A DNA stretch of 64,000 bases from Puccinia triticina (taxonomy: Eukaryota; Basidiomycota; Pucciniomycetes; Pucciniales; Pucciniaceae): contig NC_070574.1 of assembly GCF_026914185.1 (NCBI RefSeq), positions 1,116,501 to 1,180,500 on the forward strand, given 5' to 3'. Position numbers and translations under genes: made by a program. This document shows positions 43,250-53,728 of the stretch, piece by piece. The first letter of the stretch is position 1. Each line of letters starts with the position of its first letter. The notes beneath the pieces were generated by a model, which was not told where the DNA came from, searched no databases, and worked only from the letters and a program-made list of their open reading frames with translations.

Positions 43250-43293
<44 letters not shown>

Positions 43294-43440
43294 GGGTTTG
43301 GGAGAGAAGGAGAGAGGGAAGGAGTGCAAAGAGTGGAAGATTTGGAAGAACACAGGGGAGGGGGCTGAGAAAATAAATTTTGTTTGTTGGATTCTCAGGC
43401 TGCCGGAACCGCCAGCTTTTCAAGAATGGCTGTAGATACC
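43090..43440. repeat. dispersed repeat with 41-nt poly-G tract
   Basis: TTTTGGCGGTTGGGGATCT, GGTGGGTGGGTGCGGCTGAG, a G run at 43250-43290, and TTTGGAAGAACACAGGGGAG to AGCTTTTCAAGAATGG. The inverse of its two ends occurs at 25620-25765 and 26425-26590. The Gly- and Pro-rich frames are shadows. Confidence 0.75.
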
Positions 43441-44196
43441 CAAAAACTCAAGGTGGATGAGTTGTTCAGTGTGAGCCTGAGTCTCTATAGTGACAGCAGG
43501 ACACAAGAAAGAAGGGGGGAATATTTGGATTTCTTTGGATAAAGAAAATACAAATATAAGAGAGAGAGAAACTGAGCAGGATCAAGATAAGCAAATATTC
43601 AAGGTTTATTCTGGTGGGAATTCACGTCTACTGGCAATGCTACCTCCTTAAAGGAGTGCTGCCAAGCTGTGCTAGAGAGTGCAAAAGCCTCCTCTCACCA
43701 AAGAAACGTGGAGATCTTCTGGATTAGACAAGTTTAATCCAGCCACAATTTTTTAGCTTCCTTCTGGATAGACAAGGTTCTTCAAAGGGAAACCTATGTT
43801 GTTTGTTTCTTACAAAAACCACAGAAAAAGAATCAGGTTAAGCAGGGACAGCCCTGTGGTCAAGGATAAGGCAAAGGCCAGCAAAGAAGAGCAGATCAAG
43901 CAGACACAGAGTTGTACCTCTGAGATAAACAAGGTTCAGTGAAAGAGTTTACTTACTGTCAATATCCTAGGCGCCTGCAACGGTAGGTATACTGGGAGTG
44001 TGGTAATCTCTTTGGTGGGGATCCTAGGGTTATCTGAGGTGTAATTCTGGTGTGCTGAAGTCTGTTGAGCCCCCTCAGGCAAGGGAGATCCTGACTTCGA
44101 AAATTTTCACAGTTTGCTTACATAATTACACATGTACAAGTGGTTGGCGCGCCTGGTAGCTCCGCCACATCACAGCTGTGCATGCGCGCCATAGCT

Positions 44197-44410
44197 CTCA
44201 TTGAGTCGCGGGACTCAATTGTAATTCATTGAGTCGCGGGACTCAATCGCCTGGTAGCGCTGCCACATCACAACGGTGCATGCGCACCATAACTCTCATT
44301 GAGTCGCGGGACTCAATTGTAATTTGTTGAGTCGCGGGACTCTATTGTAATTCATTGAGTTGCGGGACTCAATTGTAATTCATTCAGTCGCGGGACCCAA
44401 TTGGAGGAAC
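44197..44410. repeat. short tandem repeat (ATTGAGTCGCGGGACTCAAT)
   Basis: Six copies of a palindromic 20-bp core separated by TGTAATTC-type spacers. Two of the copies are joined to a GCCTGGTAGC...CACATCAC segment that is itself repeated (44150 and 44250). Confidence 0.85.
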
Positions 44411-45452
44411 AGATTCTAAGGCTGACACAAGAACTTAGGGAAAGAGTAGGGTTACAAAGGAATGATAAGTTGTAACTAGGGTTAGAATTTCATGAGAAAA
44501 CAGAGTATGAAGTCAAAACAAGGTTATCTCTTAAGATAAAAAAGACATGAAGAAATTCATATGTAAAAAGTAGAAAAAGGCAGACTTCAGGTCAGCTGAG
44601 CTGACTCTAAGGCTGACATTCAAGGTATATAAACCTGGGGTTTTGAATTGTTTAACCCCAGGAAGTTCTCTGCCGCTGCACTTCCAGCTGGCAGCTTGTC
44701 CTCAACCCCTCTGCTGCTGCGCTTGAATGCACAGTTTGAGGGTTAATTCTTGATGACCCCCGTTTGCAATTGCCTTAAATGTGGCGCGCTGGGGGTTATC
44801 TGCCCAATACTTGCAACCTCTCTAGAAGAGGATGGGTATTGGGTCTGGTGTTGTTTTTTGGCTGTATTTTTTTCTTCTTGTTATTATTTTGTATGGGAAA
44901 CCCTTGATCTTTGTTTTGGTGATTGTCTGTCTTTAATAAACTTAGATTTTTCAAAGTTACATGCAAGTTTCAATTGTACAGATTTAAAATTACATTTTTT
45001 CAAATTTGAGAAAGCTTAATCTAAGTTTATTAAAGACACAGTTTTGCCAGAATCCTAAAAAAAAAATCAAGGGTTCCCCCTGTAAATACAAAAAAAAATT
45101 AAAAAAAAAATCAAGGCTTTCCCTGTTGTACAAAAACCAATTCAAAACTTGTAACTTTCCCTCAAACCATACAAATAAAAAAAATCACAAAGCATTCTGA
45201 ATTCTCAATCAGCCTTCCAACATTGGCAAAGCTGTGCCCGCAGGTGCAACACCCAGCCCGCGTCAAGTGCACGGGTCAAAATTGATGGACGTGAAGGCCC
45301 CTGGCCCGCAGCTAAGGCTACGACCCGTGGAGGGCCCACTCTTTGCCCCTCGGACTGTGCATGTGCAACAGCGGAGGGGTTGAGGGCAATGGATAGCTGG
45401 AATTGCAGAATCTCCAATCACCCTGGAGGAAACACCACCATTGGATCAAGCT
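44411..45452. other. non-coding, no gene supported
   Basis: A TATATAAA motif at 44626-44633 stands 119 bp before an 89-codon frame (44750-45019) that is Cys/Phe-rich with no known domain. A hairpin around AATAAACTTAGAT pairs 44936-44950 with 45018-45032. Nothing firm. Confidence 0.35.
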
Positions 45453-47477
45453 ATTCTCTTGCGGCGCATTCCCCAGAACACCCGTTTCCATGAATGGAGA
45501 TATGTAAGCGTGGCTTGGTAACAATAGGGGCTAGATGAATGCAACAAAGGACTGGAACGGTGGGGGTGCCATGATACCTCAAGTTAGGTGGAGCAGGCGT
45601 TTGGTAATGATGGGATGGCAATGGTTGTCATAGGTAAGTTTGAGTTCAATTTGCAGGGGTGCAGGCAACGGGGATGGCAAGGTGGCAATTGGTATCCAGT
45701 ATCCGCTTCCCTCCTTACCAATAATCTCAGCCATCCTGAATTTTTCCTCACCGTGAGGCTTGAGCTATCCGGCCCACATTTCACATTGGGGGGGTTCAAA
45801 GTTGACTCCTGCACTGTTTCAGGAGCTAAAAGTCCCAGCCAAAAATCTCCAGAACTTTCTGCAACTTTGAATCCCCCATTTTGTGGGATTTAATTCAGGA
45901 CCCACACAAGCAGGGAAAAAGGTAAGTCCAAAACTTGCCCATCTCACCAATGGCTGGCCCAGAGTCCAGACCGGCCATCAATTGCATTGGATGGCCAGTC
46001 AACACTGTCCATTTGTACATAAACCCCACTTGATGACCCGGGGGGTCGTCAATTCACAAGTGGCTAACCAATAATCCACCACTCAATGACCTGACCCGGT
46101 CATCAAGTGCTTGATGGCCCGGTCACCCAGTCTTTGGTTTAATACAGACTCCACTCGATGACCGGGTTGATCATCGAGTGGAGTGTGGACCATCCACTCG
46201 ATTGCCTGGTCACCCGGTCATTGAGTGGAGCGTGTACCAACCACTCAATGGCCCAGTTACCCGGTCATTGAGTGGATACACACCCAACTCGATGGCCCGG
46301 TCACCCGGTCATCGAGTGGATGGTACACACTCCACTCAATGGCCCGGTCACCCGGTCGTCAAGCGGATACACACCCAACTCAATGGCCCGGGCACCCGGT
46401 CAACAACTCCACTTGATGACCAAGTGACCGGGCCATCGAGTGGAGTGTGTACCATCCACTTGATGGCCCGGTCACCGGGCCATCGAGTTGGGTGTGTATC
46501 CGCTCGACGACCGGGTGACCGGGCCATCGAGTGGATGGTACACAATCCACTCAATGACCGGGTGACTGGGCCATCGAGTTGGGTGTGTATCCGCTCGATG
46601 GCCCGGTCATCCGGTCATCAAGTGGAGTCTGTATCCACTCGATGACCGGACTGGGTCATCAAGTGGATACACACCCACTTGATGATTGACTCAGTCATCG
46701 AGTGGATACCCACTTCACTTGATGGCCAAGCCTATTGTTGAGTGGAGCGGGTGTCCACTCGCTGACCGGGTCCGGCCATCGAGTGGAGAGTAACCACTTG
46801 ATGACTCAGTCGGGTCATCGGGTCATTGAGTGGTGGGGATTGGTTAAAGTGAGCTGTGGTCATTGAGTGGGGTGTACGTGGGAGTATTCTGTGGACTGCA
46901 TCTGTTATTGACTTGATGACCGGTCAGTTGAGGCCATGGATCTGATGAGGTGTGTCCAAAAGAGATTTTTCTCTATTGGAGGCCATGGATTCAGGAATTT
47001 GGGGTGTTTCCTGATTCAGGAAGGCCCTTTCTGCATCCCCTCCTTGTGAAGGAAATTGGGTTTGCAGGAAGGAATTCAGGTCCATTTTTTTTCCTGAATT
47101 TTGGTCCTGAAACAGTGCAGGAGTCAACTTTGAACCCCCCCTAATGTGAAATGTGGGCCGGATAGCTCAAGCCTCATGGTGAGGAAAAATTCAGGATGGC
47201 TGAGATTATTGGTAAGGAGGGAAGCGGATACTGGATACCAATCACCACCTTGCCATCCCCGTCGCCTGCACCCCTGCAAATTGAACTCAAACTTACCTAT
47301 GACAACCATTGCCATCCCATCATTACCAAACGCCTGCTCCACCTAACTTGAGGTATCATGGCACCCCCACCGTTCCAGTCCTTTGTTGCATTCATCTAGC
47401 CCCTATTGTTACCAAGCCACGCTTACATATCTCCATTCATGGAAACGGGTGTTCTGGGGAATGCGCCGCAAGAGAAT
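45453..47477. repeat. 2.0-kb inverted-repeat element with 370-bp arms
   Basis: The left arm 45453-45826 (ATTCTCTTGCGGCG...) is the inverse of 47105-47477. The arms match closely, with a few substitutions. Between them is a minisatellite. No clear target duplication was found (flanks CAAGCT and GTTGCT), so element status is inferred. Open frames in the arms (45588-45893, 47124-47342) are shadows of each other. Confidence 0.75.
46080..46900. repeat. palindromic minisatellite (GTCATCGAGTGGA...)
   Basis: Units of about 45-55 bp alternate TCGAGTGGATACACACCC with CCACTCGATGACCGGG in both orientations. Same construction as the arrays at 986-1395 and 6340-6880, with different words. Confidence 0.85.
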
Positions 47478-47789
47478 GTTGCTGTGGTCATTCCCATTCC
47501 TCAGTATTCCATCTGAACAACCCTTCAAGTAGAGCATGGCAGCCACGCGCTATGCCAACCACAGCAAACAGTCAACGCATATGTTTTTTTTTTTGGCCCG
47601 CCATTCCAAACTAGGACAGTCTTTGCTTTGTTTTTGACCGGAAAAACCCAGCAAACCACCCAGTTTCCGTCAACCATGGCGGCTTTAGCTGGCAATTCAC
47701 CCGCCCACTGCGACTAACATTTTCCGCTGACCCCCAAGCTGGGAGACCCACACGGAGCCGTGAAAAAACAGACCCATTCGGAGAAGACA

Positions 47790-48435
47790 TTTGACCGGGG
47801 CCAAGACGGCGGCGCACATCTTGTCTTGGTCGCGTCTGCCGCCCAAAAAGAAACTATCAGCTTCCAACTCGACGGGGAAGAAGTTGAGCAAGAAGAACCA
47901 GCAACTCCAGCAGGGAGCAATCACCAGGGTCGACAAAGAGGAGCAGGAGGCCAGACAATCAATAACAAGCAGGTTCTGAAACAGCTCTTGAACCAGTCCA
48001 CTCTCTCGCCCCCTCCACCACCTTTGAAAAACCAGACCAGTCAAACGAGTTGGAGGAAACCATACCAGGAGCAACACAATCTCCCAAAAACTGCATGATC
48101 TGGGCAAAGACATCAAGGAGGTGGCCCATGGCGTTGGCTCCTCAATTATCTCCTCCGCCGCCGCCTTGCCCTCCGTCTTTACTCCTAACAACACATCCTC
48201 CGCACCCTCATCGCCATCCAAACTCTCAATGACTGCCTCCCTGGGCAGGAAACCTAACAGGACCAAGCTCAAGATTGCCAAAACAAATGCCGCCCAGCTC
48301 CAGGCCCAACTCGAGTCCCAGCTGTCGCCCAAAATCGACCTCCGGAAGATCAAAAACAAGTACCTACTCTGGACTTGCAGTGCTCTGAAACTGCAGATCT
48401 TCGAGGTCATTTTACCATCAACTCTTTCTCACTAG
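47790..48435 (+). pseudogene. decayed coding region, unrecognised
   Basis: Three frames on the plus strand carry fragments that look like one protein: LPPKKKLSASNSTGKK with a basic Gln/Lys stretch (47845-47978), a Pro-rich link, and VAHGVGSSIISSAAALP to LRKIKNKYLLW (48121-48435). Stops and frame changes separate them. N-terminal PPKKK and Lys/Gln-rich starts are common in multi-copy transposon-linked proteins of such genomes, but I cannot name it. A minus-strand frame (47697-48410) overlaps and looks like a shadow. Confidence 0.35.
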
Positions 48436-48840
48436 AGAGAGAGAATAAGAAAGTCAATATAATGTGTTAATTAATGGTCTGTGTATATATGGGCATATGA
48501 GCAAAACAATCACCCTGGATGACCACTGTTTGTTCTTGGTGATCACCAACCAAATGAATGTCCTAGAGTTCTGGGGGAAGATCAAGGAATGCTAGACGTA
48601 CAACCAGTGTTATAAGATTGCAAAGGAGCATATGCGGGGACAGGTGGACGTCTTTCAGCGCCTTCTTGCGCTCTTGAAGGCGCTGAAAGAGTCAATAAAT
48701 GTTTTCCAAGTGTCCTATCCTCCCATCAAAGTCTCAGATGAGTTCCTTGAACTCCAAGATAACAATGCCCTCACGATCTCATACCACTGCAAATCATATG
48801 GCCTTGGGGATCACTACAACTGTGTACTCTCTCTTGTTGG
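48436..48840. other. non-coding, no gene supported
   Basis: A 70-codon frame (48632-48844, containing FQRLLALLKALKESI) is present but has no support. Confidence 0.3.
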
Positions 48841-49610
48841 ATGAAATATCATTCACATGTCACATGAAATCAAATTACATCTCAAGAACATTCCAACACG
48901 TAGAACTTAGAATCAGAAACCGGAACCAACTTGAAGACTCAAGAAAAGAAGAATAAAAACAGCTCAACTCAGATCAACTTGTCAACGCTCAACGTCGGTG
49001 TCAACCAAGGTAAAGTCGTTGATATCAAATCATCTAGTATCAACGCTCATCCTGAATGCATCAACAATTCACTCAGTGTCAGCCAATAACATCTGTAAGC
49101 GTCAACTGTGAAGAATACAACCTTTCAGGGAGAGGAGGATAGGTAGATAGTTTTACTTTTCAAATTGTTCTTATTCATTCTCATCAACTCAGCACTATTG
49201 TTTATTTTTTAGTTTTCATTATCCTTAAAACTTCACGCTGTCTCAATTAGTCTGTTGTCACTATCAATTGCACCATCATAGGTAAACCTCATTAGACTAT
49301 TGTTGAAATTACTCAGGTGAAAAGAATTGTGTGTTGTGGGATTTGAACCCACGACCTTCTACATTCATGAGAGCTGCTCTTATATCACTGAGCTAAACAC
49401 ACAGTTGGTCTTACTGGTGATTTTTGGATATTAGATCATATAGCTTGGCCACTCAAATGGGGCTTGAAGCATATATTCCAACAACTATATCAATTTATTT
49501 TTCCTAACAACTTATTAACTTTCATTGTTTTTGGTTTTTACTACTACTGGTTTTAAGAGCGTGAAATTAAATAAGGTCTCAATAAACTACATCTCTTCCT
49601 TTTCTCTTCC
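48841..49610 (+). repeat. probable copia 3'-end remnant (purine tract and LTR-like tail)
   Basis: ATGAAATATCATTCACATGT (48841), CTTTCAGGGAGAGGAGGATA (49123), and ACTACTACTGGTTTTAAGAG (49541) followed by AAACTACATCTC occur in the same order at 55366-55880, and partly at 34604-34900. A purine tract after TTTCAG followed by such a tail is typical of copia ends; the LTR boundaries were not established. Confidence 0.45.
49329..49403 (-). tRNA. tRNA-like sequence, anticodon arm imperfect
   Basis: Read on the minus strand: a perfect 7-bp acceptor stem (GTGTGTT with AACACAC), D arm GCTC...GAGC with A box TAGCTCAGTGATA, and a perfect 5-bp T stem (GTGGG TTCAAAT CCCAC) with B box GGTTCAAATCC. The anticodon arm between GAGC and AGGTC does not form five pairs in any register I tried, so I cannot name the anticodon. 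It may be a tRNA pseudogene or part of a tRNA-derived repeat. Confidence 0.5.
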
Positions 49611-49617
49611 CTGAAAT

Positions 49618-50076
49618 ATGCTGAAGTACTCATATGCCCACTTTCTTCTCTCCTCCCTTCCCTACGGGGTTTTTGAAAGCTTTGAGACCCATCCCAATAT
49701 ATTTTTTACTTCTATATATTTTTCCTTTCTCTTGCTTGAATGGATCTGTTTGATACTGTACAATAACAACACAAAATGTCATGAAGGTTTTCATGGTGCA
49801 ACTTTTGAGCTATTGAGGAGGTGTTTATTGGCAATATTATGGGGACAGGCTAAAGCTCTCCAAGTTTGGATTGTGTATGCTCCAAAGATGGCATGGAACA
49901 GAAGTGTTTTGGGTGTGAGCTGGTTGCCCCAAAGAACCATTGGAGGGAAAAAGCACATTTTACCAGAGCGTGTGGTTGGAATGATGGATGGAGCCAGCTT
50001 GACTGCACCTTCAACTTTCTCCTCTCATGGGTTTTTTGAGGTGCAACTATTTAAGATTAGGAAAGGGTTTTGCTGA
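49618..50076 (+). CDS. unrecognised open frame, 152 aa
   Basis: Starts at an ATG and runs 152 codons. The N-terminal half has hydrophobic stretches (FTSIYFSFLLLEWICLILY), and the C-terminal half reads like ordinary protein (WLPQRTIGGKKHILPERVV). No domain, partner or intron is recognised. It follows the copia-like remnant directly, so it may be a chance frame or a piece of a transposon. Confidence 0.3.
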   Translation: MLKYSYAHFLLSSLPYGVFESFETHPNIFFTSIYFSFLLLEWICLILYNNNTKCHEGFHGATFELLRRCLLAILWGQAKALQVWIVYAPKMAWNRSVLGVSWLPQRTIGGKKHILPERVVGMMDGASLTAPSTFSSHGFFEVQLFKIRKGFC

Positions 50077-50964
50077 ATACTATTTTACTGCTTTATTCAC
50101 TCTCCATTTCTATAAGATTTCTTGAGAGATTTTCAATGGAAAAGTGAAAATATTATTAAAGCAATTTTTTGTTGAATAGTTGATCTTTGTGCTTCCTGTA
50201 CTTCATTAATTTTCAGATATATGCTATAATGCATTATCAGCATGCTACTCCTTATGATCACCCAGTTTGAGATCCATAATCATGAAGACTTGGTCTTCAC
50301 AAAGTAAATTTGTTTTTCTCACCATGGGGTTTATCAAATGTGCTATATTTTAAGTATGGAGAAGGCAAAATCAGAAATTTTTACAAAACAATTGACATGA
50401 AAAAGAGTGGAAGCAGAGAATTCAATTTTATAGTTCTCATTTATCTAGACAAAAGAATTGGATGAGTTCCTGTTGGTATTTAGAGAGCTCTAGTTGCCCC
50501 TCTAACTCCAACAGCTATCAAAACAACAGTCAGTGCACATGAAAGCAATGAACTACAGGCTCATGAAGACATTTTCCCTTTTACTGAAAATTAAGAGTTT
50601 GGGTGTGTAAATTGAGATCTGGGTGGCTCCCAGACTTGAAGGGTATTCATCCACTACCCAGATCAGCAGGCATGACCATGACTTATGATCTGGAAAATTG
50701 TAAAATCTTTCTGGATTAGTTAACTGAGTAATAACCGGTATTGGGAGACTTTACTAACATCCACTCCAATCCTATTGTTGTTTGAATCTCTCTAGGCAAG
50801 ATATCTCCAAATTTTGACCATGTTGCTAGGAATAAAACTGTAACCCAATCCATCTGGTAAGTGGATAGTTTTAGCAGTAACTTAACAATGATACCCTGAC
50901 CGGGACAAGTTTCAACTTACAATTTATTTCCACATGAGCTGGTGAATAACAGTGGAAATTGGAT
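50077..50964. other. non-coding, no gene supported
   Basis: AT-rich DNA; nothing recognised. Confidence 0.4.
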
Positions 50965-51290
50965 TCCGCAGCGGCGGAGACGCATTGGCCTCTATTCCAC
51001 TCCAATAAATTTGGAATGAACATCTGTGCACTCCAAAAAAAAATGAAAAAATGTTGCTTGGAAAAAATATTTTTGTAGTGGAATTGGGTTTACTCCAAAA
51101 TTTTTGGAGTGCATCATGGTTACACTCCAAAAAACAGGCTTTTTTGGAGTGTAATTTTGTCACTCCAACAAAATTTGGAGTAGACTATGGTTCACTCCAA
51201 TGAAAGTTGGAGTGGACTACTGTTCACTCCATTTTTGGAGTGGATGTAGTATTTTTTTGGTGTGGATTTAGCCTGCCCCTTTTTTTGCAT
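50965..51290. repeat. ACTCCAA/TTGGAGT palindromic element
   Basis: At least ten ACTCCAA or TTGGAGT words arranged as small hairpins, ending in TGGTGTGGATTTAGCCTGCC. The last 120 bp are the inverse of 16860-16985. The other edge, AGCGGCGGAGACGCATTGGC, resembles 25198-25222. Confidence 0.65.
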
Positions 51291-51519
51291 TACATTACAG
51301 AATGGAAATTCATTTCTTTTTGGATGGCAGCATTGCTTTCAAAACCTTCCCAGCCTTGGAGAAATCCCCTGTCAGAGGGATTTCCTCCCAAAGCCACATA
51401 AGGCTTGAGACACAGTGATACATTGTTGTAGGGAGCAGCCTGCCTTGGTTGCTGCTACATACATCCAAAGCTGCAGAGAATAGTCTCTCAAAAGCACAGG
51501 AGCTTCCAGTTTCTCCAAG

Positions 51520-51736
51520 CAACAATGGGTTAAGAAAGAACACTCATGCGCTTTCTTAGGTCAATATATGCTACGCTATCTGGTTTCTAGGGGTAAAAAT
51601 GACCCCTGAAGTTACGCTACGGCTTAAGATGAAAATTCTGCGCTACAGTTAGCGGTAATGTAGTTGGGTAGTCATTCAAATGATTGCGCTACTGGGAGAT
51701 CCAGATAATGTAGCGTAATGTAGCGACCCATTGTTG
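51520..51736. mobile_element. CAACAATGGGT-ended TIR element, 217 bp
   Basis: CAACAATGGGTT at the left and GACCCATTGTTG at the right are inverted repeats. The interior has TACGCTA words. Flanking duplications do not match (CTCCAAG and CCTTTGT). The ends differ from the CAACACTGGGT family by one base. Confidence 0.6.
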
Positions 51737-51739
51737 CCT

Positions 51740-52090
51740 TTGTTCCAGTCATCATGGGGAGTGTACTTACTCCTCTCAATTACTGGAAAAACTGGCCATC
51801 AAGGGCAGTATGGAATCCTCTCAATGAATGGAACAAACTGGCTATTGAGGGGAGCATGTACTCCTCTTGATGACCAGAAACAACTGGCCATTGAGGGGAG
51901 TATATACTCCTCTCAACGACCTTTTTTTTCATTGAGGCAAGTATATACTCCTCTGAATGACTGTTTTCTTCATTGAGGGGAGTATATACTCCTCTCAATG
52001 ATTTTTTTTTTTCATTGAGGGGAGTATGCACTCCTCTCAATGAGCAGAGCAACCGGGCTTTTGAATGGAATATGTACTCCTCTTAGAGAA
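51740..52090. repeat. palindromic minisatellite (GGGGAGTATATACTCCTCTC)
   Basis: About seven units of 45-55 bp, with the core palindrome GAGTATATACTC followed by CTCAATGA. Confidence 0.85.
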
Positions 52091-52253
52091 TGTCAATCAG
52101 TACCCAGGGGGGAACTTATTACCTCTCTGAAATCGCTGCAAACCCGCGGGGCAGTGCCAGGTGCGGGAATAGGTACCGGACTTTGGCCAAAAAGAGGTGT
52201 GGTACCCAGGTACCACCCGCAAGTACCACTTTCCCCACCCGGGGAAGAGCTTA

Positions 52254-53116
52254 GAGCATTTCCACCGCGGGCCCTAAATCGGGGCCCTAGTTGGAAATTT
52301 CAGGAGTTTACCGCCTCAACCCGACCCACCGCGGGCGCTATTTGTGTCAAAAATTTACGGCCGTCCCTAAATATTGACCTCGAGTCCCTACATGTAGGGA
52401 CTCCGAGGGACTCACTAGGGACTCATTCATCCCCACCTCAACTCCCTTTCACACACCAAACTCCTCGTGAAACTACAGCTCACACCCCCGAATGTACAAT
52501 CCCTTCACATGATGGCCAAGGCAGGCCGGCCATCAAGAGGTACTCCCCTTGATGGCCCGTTTGTTCCGGTCATTGAGAGGAGTACATACTCCCCTCGATG
52601 GCTGGTTCCTTCCGGTCATCAAGAGGAGTACATACTCTCCTCGATGTCCGGTTCCTTACAGTCATGAAGAGGAATAGTACTCCCCATGATGACCGGAACA
52701 AACTGGGCTGTTCTGATCATTGAGGGAGTACATACTCCCTTCGACGGCCGGTTTGTTCCAATTATCGAGGGGAGTATATACTCCCCACAATGACCGGAAC
52801 AACCCGGATTGTTCCGACCTCATTGAGGGAGGTACATATTTACTCCCCTTGATGGCCGGTTTGTTCCAGTTATTGAGAGGGGTATATACCCCACAATGAC
52901 CGGAACGACCCGCTTTCCAATCATCAACAAGAGGACTCTCCTCGATAACCGGGTGGATTTGACGGGGGAGTGGACCGGGGGCGACGTATGCCTTTCATGA
53001 CTTTTTAGAGACTCTCGCGGTGTATGCCGCAGCAGTTTGGGGCGCCAAAACTGGCTGCGCACTGCCAGAGATCAAATTTTAGCGCCCCAAAAATACCGCC
53101 CGCGGTGGAAATGCTC
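52254..53116. mobile_element. PIF/Harbinger-type MITE, 863 bp, TSD TTA
   Basis: The ends GAGCATTTCCACCGCGGG are inverted at 53099-53116 and flanked by TTA (52251-52253, 53117-53119). A 3-bp TTA/TWA duplication and GAGCATTTCCA-like ends are characteristic of Harbinger/Tourist MITEs. The middle carries another palindromic minisatellite (52500-52930). No transposase is present. Confidence 0.8.
52500..52930. repeat. palindromic minisatellite inside the Harbinger-type MITE
   Basis: Units such as GAGGAGTACATACTCCCCTC and GGTCATTGAG / CTCGATGGCCGGTT. Confidence 0.8.
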
Positions 53117-53119
53117 TTA

Positions 53120-53728
53120 ACCCCTGCCCTGCGTAGTGTGAGCCTGAGTCTCTATAGTGACAGCAGGACACACCAGGAAAAGACAATAGTCCCTTGGAGA
53201 AAAGTGACATTTGAAAGCTTTGGTTGCAGCTCCAAAGTGGCTCTGATCCTGTGCCACCTGTGTCCTTGGTGATCAGTGTGATTTATTGGTTTATGTACAT
53301 ACATATCATCATGGCTCAGTGCTCACTGGCCCAGCTCAAGGATCCCCAGTGCCACCCAGCATTGTTCATTCTGGCAAAGTTATGCACTAACAGTGAGCCA
53401 CTGAGCTATGAGCCTATGACTTTTGGGTGCAAGTTCAACAAACCTGCCTAGGCCTGCCTCTTGCTATGTAGATGTACATACAGAAAAGTCAGGGAAGTTT
53501 TTGCTATTACACACATATTATAAATACTTCCCCTGGTCCGCAAAATGGGAGTTGATAAATGCATGCCTGTCCCCCGTGGGCACGCCCACGCACACGCCCT
53601 TTGAAAAGGGTGTGTGGGGCTGCATGCCCTGTACTTTCCAAAGGCGTGCAAGTCAAAGGGTGTGCAAAGGACGTGCACCGTGCCTGCTTGCCAACCTGCT
53701 CGCCAAGGGGCTTATCTCCCGGCGAGCA
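53120..53728. other. non-coding, no gene supported
   Basis: Begins with TGTGAGCCTGAGTCTCTATA (53137), a stretch of about 38 bp also present at 43466-43505. The rest has CACACGCCC/GGGCGTG hairpins. No gene. Confidence 0.35.

Noticed and set aside
44197..44410. Regularly spaced repeats that look like a CRISPR array
   Set aside because: Spacers are nearly identical, units are palindromic minisatellites, and the context is eukaryotic.
47697..48410. 237-codon minus-strand frame
   Set aside because: It overlaps plus-strand fragments with better protein-like composition; the minus frame is Ser/Leu-rich as expected for an antisense shadow.
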